Shown in pieces: positions 60,823-64,000 of a stretch of DNA of 64,000 nt. The translations under genes were made by a program, and so were the position numbers. Position 1 is the first letter of the stretch. Every line of letters begins with the position of its first letter. Source of the DNA: Bacteroidota bacterium. Lineage in GTDB: Bacteria > Bacteroidota > Ignavibacteria > Ignavibacteriales > Ignavibacteriaceae. The notes beneath the pieces are model-generated. The model was given only the letters and a program-made list of their open reading frames with translations. It was not told the DNA's origin and did no database searches. The stretch covers positions 124,001 through 188,000 of the forward strand of contig JAIUOE010000007.1 of the NCBI GenBank assembly GCA_020161395.1, read 5' to 3'.

Positions 60823-62895
60823 ATGAAAAAGATTGATCTAAGCGGACAGTGGCAGTATATAACTGATGAACACTCTCAGAAGACTTTGGAAGAAGTATCT
60901 GCCGGTTTTTTTTCGGGAGTTAACATAGCACAGGCTGACCTCCCTTCAAACTGGGAGCTTCATGGTTTAAGGAACTTCAACGGCACAGTCTGGTACAGCC
61001 GGGAAGTGGAGATAGACAAATTACCCGCCGGCACTTCTGTATTTTTAAGATTTGAGGGAGTCGATTATTTCTGTGAAGTCTACTTCAACGGTGTATTTTG
61101 TGGAAGGCATGAGGGTTACTTTGCAGGCTTTTATGTGGAATTGCCTAAAAATGTTCCACACTCAGGTAAGAATCTGCTCATCGTAAAGGTTACCTCCCCT
61201 CACGAAGAGCCGGGTGAAGTATGGCCCCTCAAAAAAAGATTGATAAAGGGGGTGCTCAATCACCATGACTGCAGGCCCGGTGGATGGGATATGGAGAAGG
61301 GACAAAACGCAAACACCGGCGGTATATGGAATTCGGTATCGTTGATAATTTCTTCGGGGATTGTTCCCGCGAGAGTGAAAGTAAGTTATGAATTTTATAA
61401 TGAAACAGAATGCGGACTGAATATCAAATTAAAACTTCTTGCCGGAGACGGGGAAGTAAAAAAAGATGAACTGAAGGCAGTGATAATAACACCCCAATGG
61501 GAGGTGATTGAGATAAAGCGAAATCCCGTCTTTTCTCACGGAGTTAACAAGATTTCACTGATAACGAAGATATCAAATCCTCAACTTTGGTACCCCTGGG
61601 ACACAGGAGAACAGAATCTGCACGAACTGGTGCTCTACTACGGAAATGAAGAAATATTCAGGGAGCATTTCGGTATCAGGAGGGTTGAGCTTGATAAAGA
61701 CAAACGGTTCTATATTAACGGGAAGGAATTGTTTCTAAGAGGTACTAATGTAATTCCTGAGCAACTTCTCTCCTCTCTTTCGGTTGAAAGAATAGACGGG
61801 ATGGTGGACCTGATAAAAAATGCCAACATCAATATCGTCAGGGTTCACGCCCACATTACTAGAAAAGAATTTTACACAGCCTGTGACAAAGCAGGAATCA
61901 TGATATGGCAGGATTTTCCATTGCAGTGGACATATGATGAATCATCGGAATTTGCTTCAACGGCAATAAAACAGATAAAGGAGATGGTAAACTCATTCTA
62001 CAATCATCCTTCAATCGCTTTTTGGTGCTGTCAAAATGAACCGGGGGAGCAAGTGGAAACCCTCGATATGCACCTCGAGAAAGCAGTCAGGGAGGAGGAC
62101 TCATTAAGAATCATTAGAAGAGCCTCCAATTACGAGGAGCATCCATATGACGGCTGGTACTGGGGTACATGGGAGCATTATGCCGGAGCACCAATGGGAC
62201 CTCTCGTTACAGAGTTCGGAGCACAAGCCCTGCCTGCTCCCGAGTCACTTGGAAAGTTTCTGAAATCGGTGCAACCACCGTACGACTGGAGAGAATGGCA
62301 ATATCACAATTTTCAACCCGATCAGACATTTAATATTGCAGGTATTGAACAGGGGAGCACGCTAAGTGCATTTGTGGATAATTCACAGGATTACCAGGCA
62401 CACCTGCTCTCATTTGCGATTCACCAGTACCGCAGAAGAAAAGGGAAAGGAATAACGGGAGCATTTCAGTTTTTCTTCATGGATTGCTGGGAATCGATAA
62501 GCTGGTCGATTATCGATTATTATGGTGTTCCTAAAAAAGGATATGAGGCGGTAAGGAAAGCTTTTGATCCTCTGCTCCTCTCTGTGTTTTTGAGGCAGGA
62601 AAAATTCTTTCCCGGGAGCATGCTCAATTTTGAGATTTGGGTAATCAATGACAAGTATGAGGAGTACGACTATTGCAGAATTGAGTTGTTACTCAACGGT
62701 TCCCTGGTTGCTGAGATCGATAATTTTGTTATTGGATGTAACTCCAGTCTGCATTTTGGACAGGATTACTTCAACAAAATCCCGGTTCCCGGGAACACGG
62801 CAAAAGGTGATGCAGTCTTCGATGTGATTCTTTATTCAGGTGATCAGGTTCTCAGAAAAGAGAGCTTTAATGTTACTATCCGAGAGCTTTCATGA
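60823..62895 (+). CDS. GH2-family glycosidase
   Basis: A 690-residue protein with the GH2 order: sugar-binding jelly roll (about 5-180, LPSNWELHGLRNFNGTVWYSREV), Ig-like sandwich (about 185-285), TIM barrel (about 290-600). The acid/base is probably Glu406 in CCQNEPG and the nucleophile Glu464 in VTEFGAQ. There is no signal peptide, so it acts in the cytoplasm on imported sugars. GH2 covers beta-galactosidases, mannosidases and glucuronidases; in this context hydrolysis of sophorose or sophoro-oligosaccharides is a guess. Nine bases after the second GH144 gene. It ends 20 bases inside the convergent aldo/keto reductase gene. Confidence 0.85.
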   Translation: MKKIDLSGQWQYITDEHSQKTLEEVSAGFFSGVNIAQADLPSNWELHGLRNFNGTVWYSREVEIDKLPAGTSVFLRFEGVDYFCEVYFNGVFCGRHEGYFAGFYVELPKNVPHSGKNLLIVKVTSPHEEPGEVWPLKKRLIKGVLNHHDCRPGGWDMEKGQNANTGGIWNSVSLIISSGIVPARVKVSYEFYNETECGLNIKLKLLAGDGEVKKDELKAVIITPQWEVIEIKRNPVFSHGVNKISLITKISNPQLWYPWDTGEQNLHELVLYYGNEEIFREHFGIRRVELDKDKRFYINGKELFLRGTNVIPEQLLSSLSVERIDGMVDLIKNANINIVRVHAHITRKEFYTACDKAGIMIWQDFPLQWTYDESSEFASTAIKQIKEMVNSFYNHPSIAFWCCQNEPGEQVETLDMHLEKAVREEDSLRIIRRASNYEEHPYDGWYWGTWEHYAGAPMGPLVTEFGAQALPAPESLGKFLKSVQPPYDWREWQYHNFQPDQTFNIAGIEQGSTLSAFVDNSQDYQAHLLSFAIHQYRRRKGKGITGAFQFFFMDCWESISWSIIDYYGVPKKGYEAVRKAFDPLLLSVFLRQEKFFPGSMLNFEIWVINDKYEEYDYCRIELLLNGSLVAEIDNFVIGCNSSLHFGQDYFNKIPVPGNTAKGDAVFDVILYSGDQVLRKESFNVTIRELS

Positions 62896-63868
62896 GTTCG
62901 GTAATGGTGTAAAGTTCATCCCGGTAGAGTTGTTTTATCAGGCTGTCCAGTTTTTCATTAAAAGGTCGAATCGCATTTATGTTTTCGACTGTCTGACTCT
63001 CTGTTTTTATTCCGGGGATAATTGTGGAGATACCTTTTTGCCATAATGGGAAACTCATTGCAAGTTCCAGTGGACGCATTCCTTCATTTGCAGCCGAAGA
63101 ATGCAACGGTTTTAATTTTTCGTTTACGAGGGAAATAAAATCACCTGTCAATCTGAATGACCGGTGGTCGGTCGATTCGAATTCCCGGTTGGGGTTCATT
63201 TTCCCGGTGAGCAGTCCGAACTGAATGACCATTCTGGCTATAACCGCTGAGCCATTCTGTTCTGCATCATTAATCAAGTCGAGAGCCTTTTGATTGATTA
63301 TGTTAAAAACCACCTGATAACTGCTGCACAAGCCTGTGGATTTTAGGAAATCGTACTCGGGGTAAGGATCGAAAGTATTCAGCGAAATTCCCCAGTATCT
63401 GATCTTTCCCTGTTCCTTCAGTCGCTCCATGGCTTCAATGCACTCTCCCTGCTGAAGGTGTATTACTTTTGCAGAGTGGAGCTGATAAAGGTCGATTTCG
63501 TTTCGTTGAAGTCTTTTTAGACTTTTTTCACATGCGGATATGATATGAGATTTACTGTAATCAAGCAGAATTGTATCGTCGTCACCCACGCGGTGCCCGA
63601 CTTTAGTGGCGATGATTACATCCCTTACATTCCGGAATGATTTACCGATTATCTCTTCCGACCTTCCCAAACCATAAAAATCGGCAGTATCATAAAAATT
63701 TACACCCATATCATAAGCCTTCAGCAATGCCTTTTGTGATGTTTCATCATCAGTTTCACCCCATCCGATTGGAATGTTCCCGATTTTTATCGCACCACCA
63801 ATTCCCCAGGCTCCAAATCCTGTTTCGCTGACGAGTAAATCTGTGTTCCCGAATTTCCTGTAGTTCAT
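62876..63868 (-). CDS. aldo/keto reductase
   Basis: A 330-residue NADPH-dependent oxidoreductase. The start MNYRKFGNTDLLVSETGFGAWGIG is typical, so the ATG at 63868 is chosen over one 24 codons upstream. The catalytic tetrad is visible: Asp and Tyr in YDTADFYGLGRSEE, Lys in VIIATKVG and His in LYQLHSAK. The C-terminal stretch IPGIKTESQTVENI binds the cofactor phosphate. Members reduce sugar aldehydes and similar carbonyls. It overlaps the GH2 gene tail to tail by 20 bases. A role in sugar metabolism is possible but not shown. Confidence 0.92.
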   Translation of the reverse strand: MNYRKFGNTDLLVSETGFGAWGIGGAIKIGNIPIGWGETDDETSQKALLKAYDMGVNFYDTADFYGLGRSEEIIGKSFRNVRDVIIATKVGHRVGDDDTILLDYSKSHIISACEKSLKRLQRNEIDLYQLHSAKVIHLQQGECIEAMERLKEQGKIRYWGISLNTFDPYPEYDFLKSTGLCSSYQVVFNIINQKALDLINDAEQNGSAVIARMVIQFGLLTGKMNPNREFESTDHRSFRLTGDFISLVNEKLKPLHSSAANEGMRPLELAMSFPLWQKGISTIIPGIKTESQTVENINAIRPFNEKLDSLIKQLYRDELYTITELMKALG

Positions 63869-64000
63869 TTGAGTTTTGTTTCTTTTATGGTAAATAAGTG
63901 AAATGAAGAAGCAGGGATTACTGTTTCTCAGAGTCCGCACAATGGAAAAATACCCGTTTCCAAAATAAAGTTAAGGAAAAATTGATTATATAAAAAGTAT

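Overview
The window looks like a chromosomal segment of a Bacteroidota/Chlorobi-group bacterium, most likely class Ignavibacteria. The main reason is the repeated C-terminal type IX secretion (T9SS) sorting domain with the NYPNPFNP signature on five large secreted proteins, together with a PorV/PorQ-like outer-membrane protein, a TonB-dependent receptor and moderately AT-rich DNA. No species is claimed. No rRNA, tRNA, CRISPR array, intact insertion sequence or prophage was seen.

Region by region. 0-9.4 kb is ordinary chromosome: a DinB-like protein, a thioredoxin-like T9SS cargo protein, a small methyltransferase with a ribosome site buried in a hairpin, uvrB, and a tight thrA-thrB-thrC operon. 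9.4-12.9 kb is accessory. It holds a small secreted protein, a YD-repeat protein grown from 87-bp tandem repeats, a dead gene tail, an IS630-type transposase relic, and a second 3' third of thrC, as if a segment had inserted in thrC and rebuilt its end. 13-20.4 kb carries a YARHG / serine-hydrolase / M15-peptidase cluster, a saccharopine-dehydrogenase-like enzyme, an orphan two-hairpin transcript candidate, a beta-propeller protein and a T9SS-exported amidase. 20.4-31.5 kb holds two Hsp20 genes behind a sigma-54-type promoter with phased upstream repeats, a CHASE2 adenylate/guanylate cyclase, a TPR protein with a truncated CHAT domain facing an orphan Cas6, a Wzi-like barrel protein, a TauE transporter, an odd five-times CP-repeat exported peptide, an S24 regulator and a cation-diffusion transporter. 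31.6-35.6 kb has TRAP permeases without their binding protein, a transglutaminase-like protein, a 52-residue membrane protein and a DUF4160/DUF2442 pair.

35.7-62.9 kb is the centrepiece: a glycan-use locus that I read as devoted to beta-1,2-glucan (sophoro-oligosaccharides). It contains two GH144-type (Pfam glycoamylase) proteins, a GH94 phosphorylase of the type found at the end of cyclic beta-1,2-glucan synthases, an unclassified six-hairpin glycosidase with binding modules, a GH2-type enzyme, an ABC sugar importer without its ATPase, two CBM9-like T9SS-exported binding proteins, a TonB-dependent receptor without a SusD partner, a large FN3-containing secreted protein, a PorV-like protein and a LacI regulator. 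TGTAAA..TTTACA palindromes lie upstream of three transcription units (GH, CBM9 protein, lacI). The model is cleavage outside by GH144, import by the TonB receptor and then the ABC permeases, and phosphorolysis or hydrolysis in the cytoplasm by GH94 and GH2, all under LacI control. The window ends with an aldo/keto reductase.
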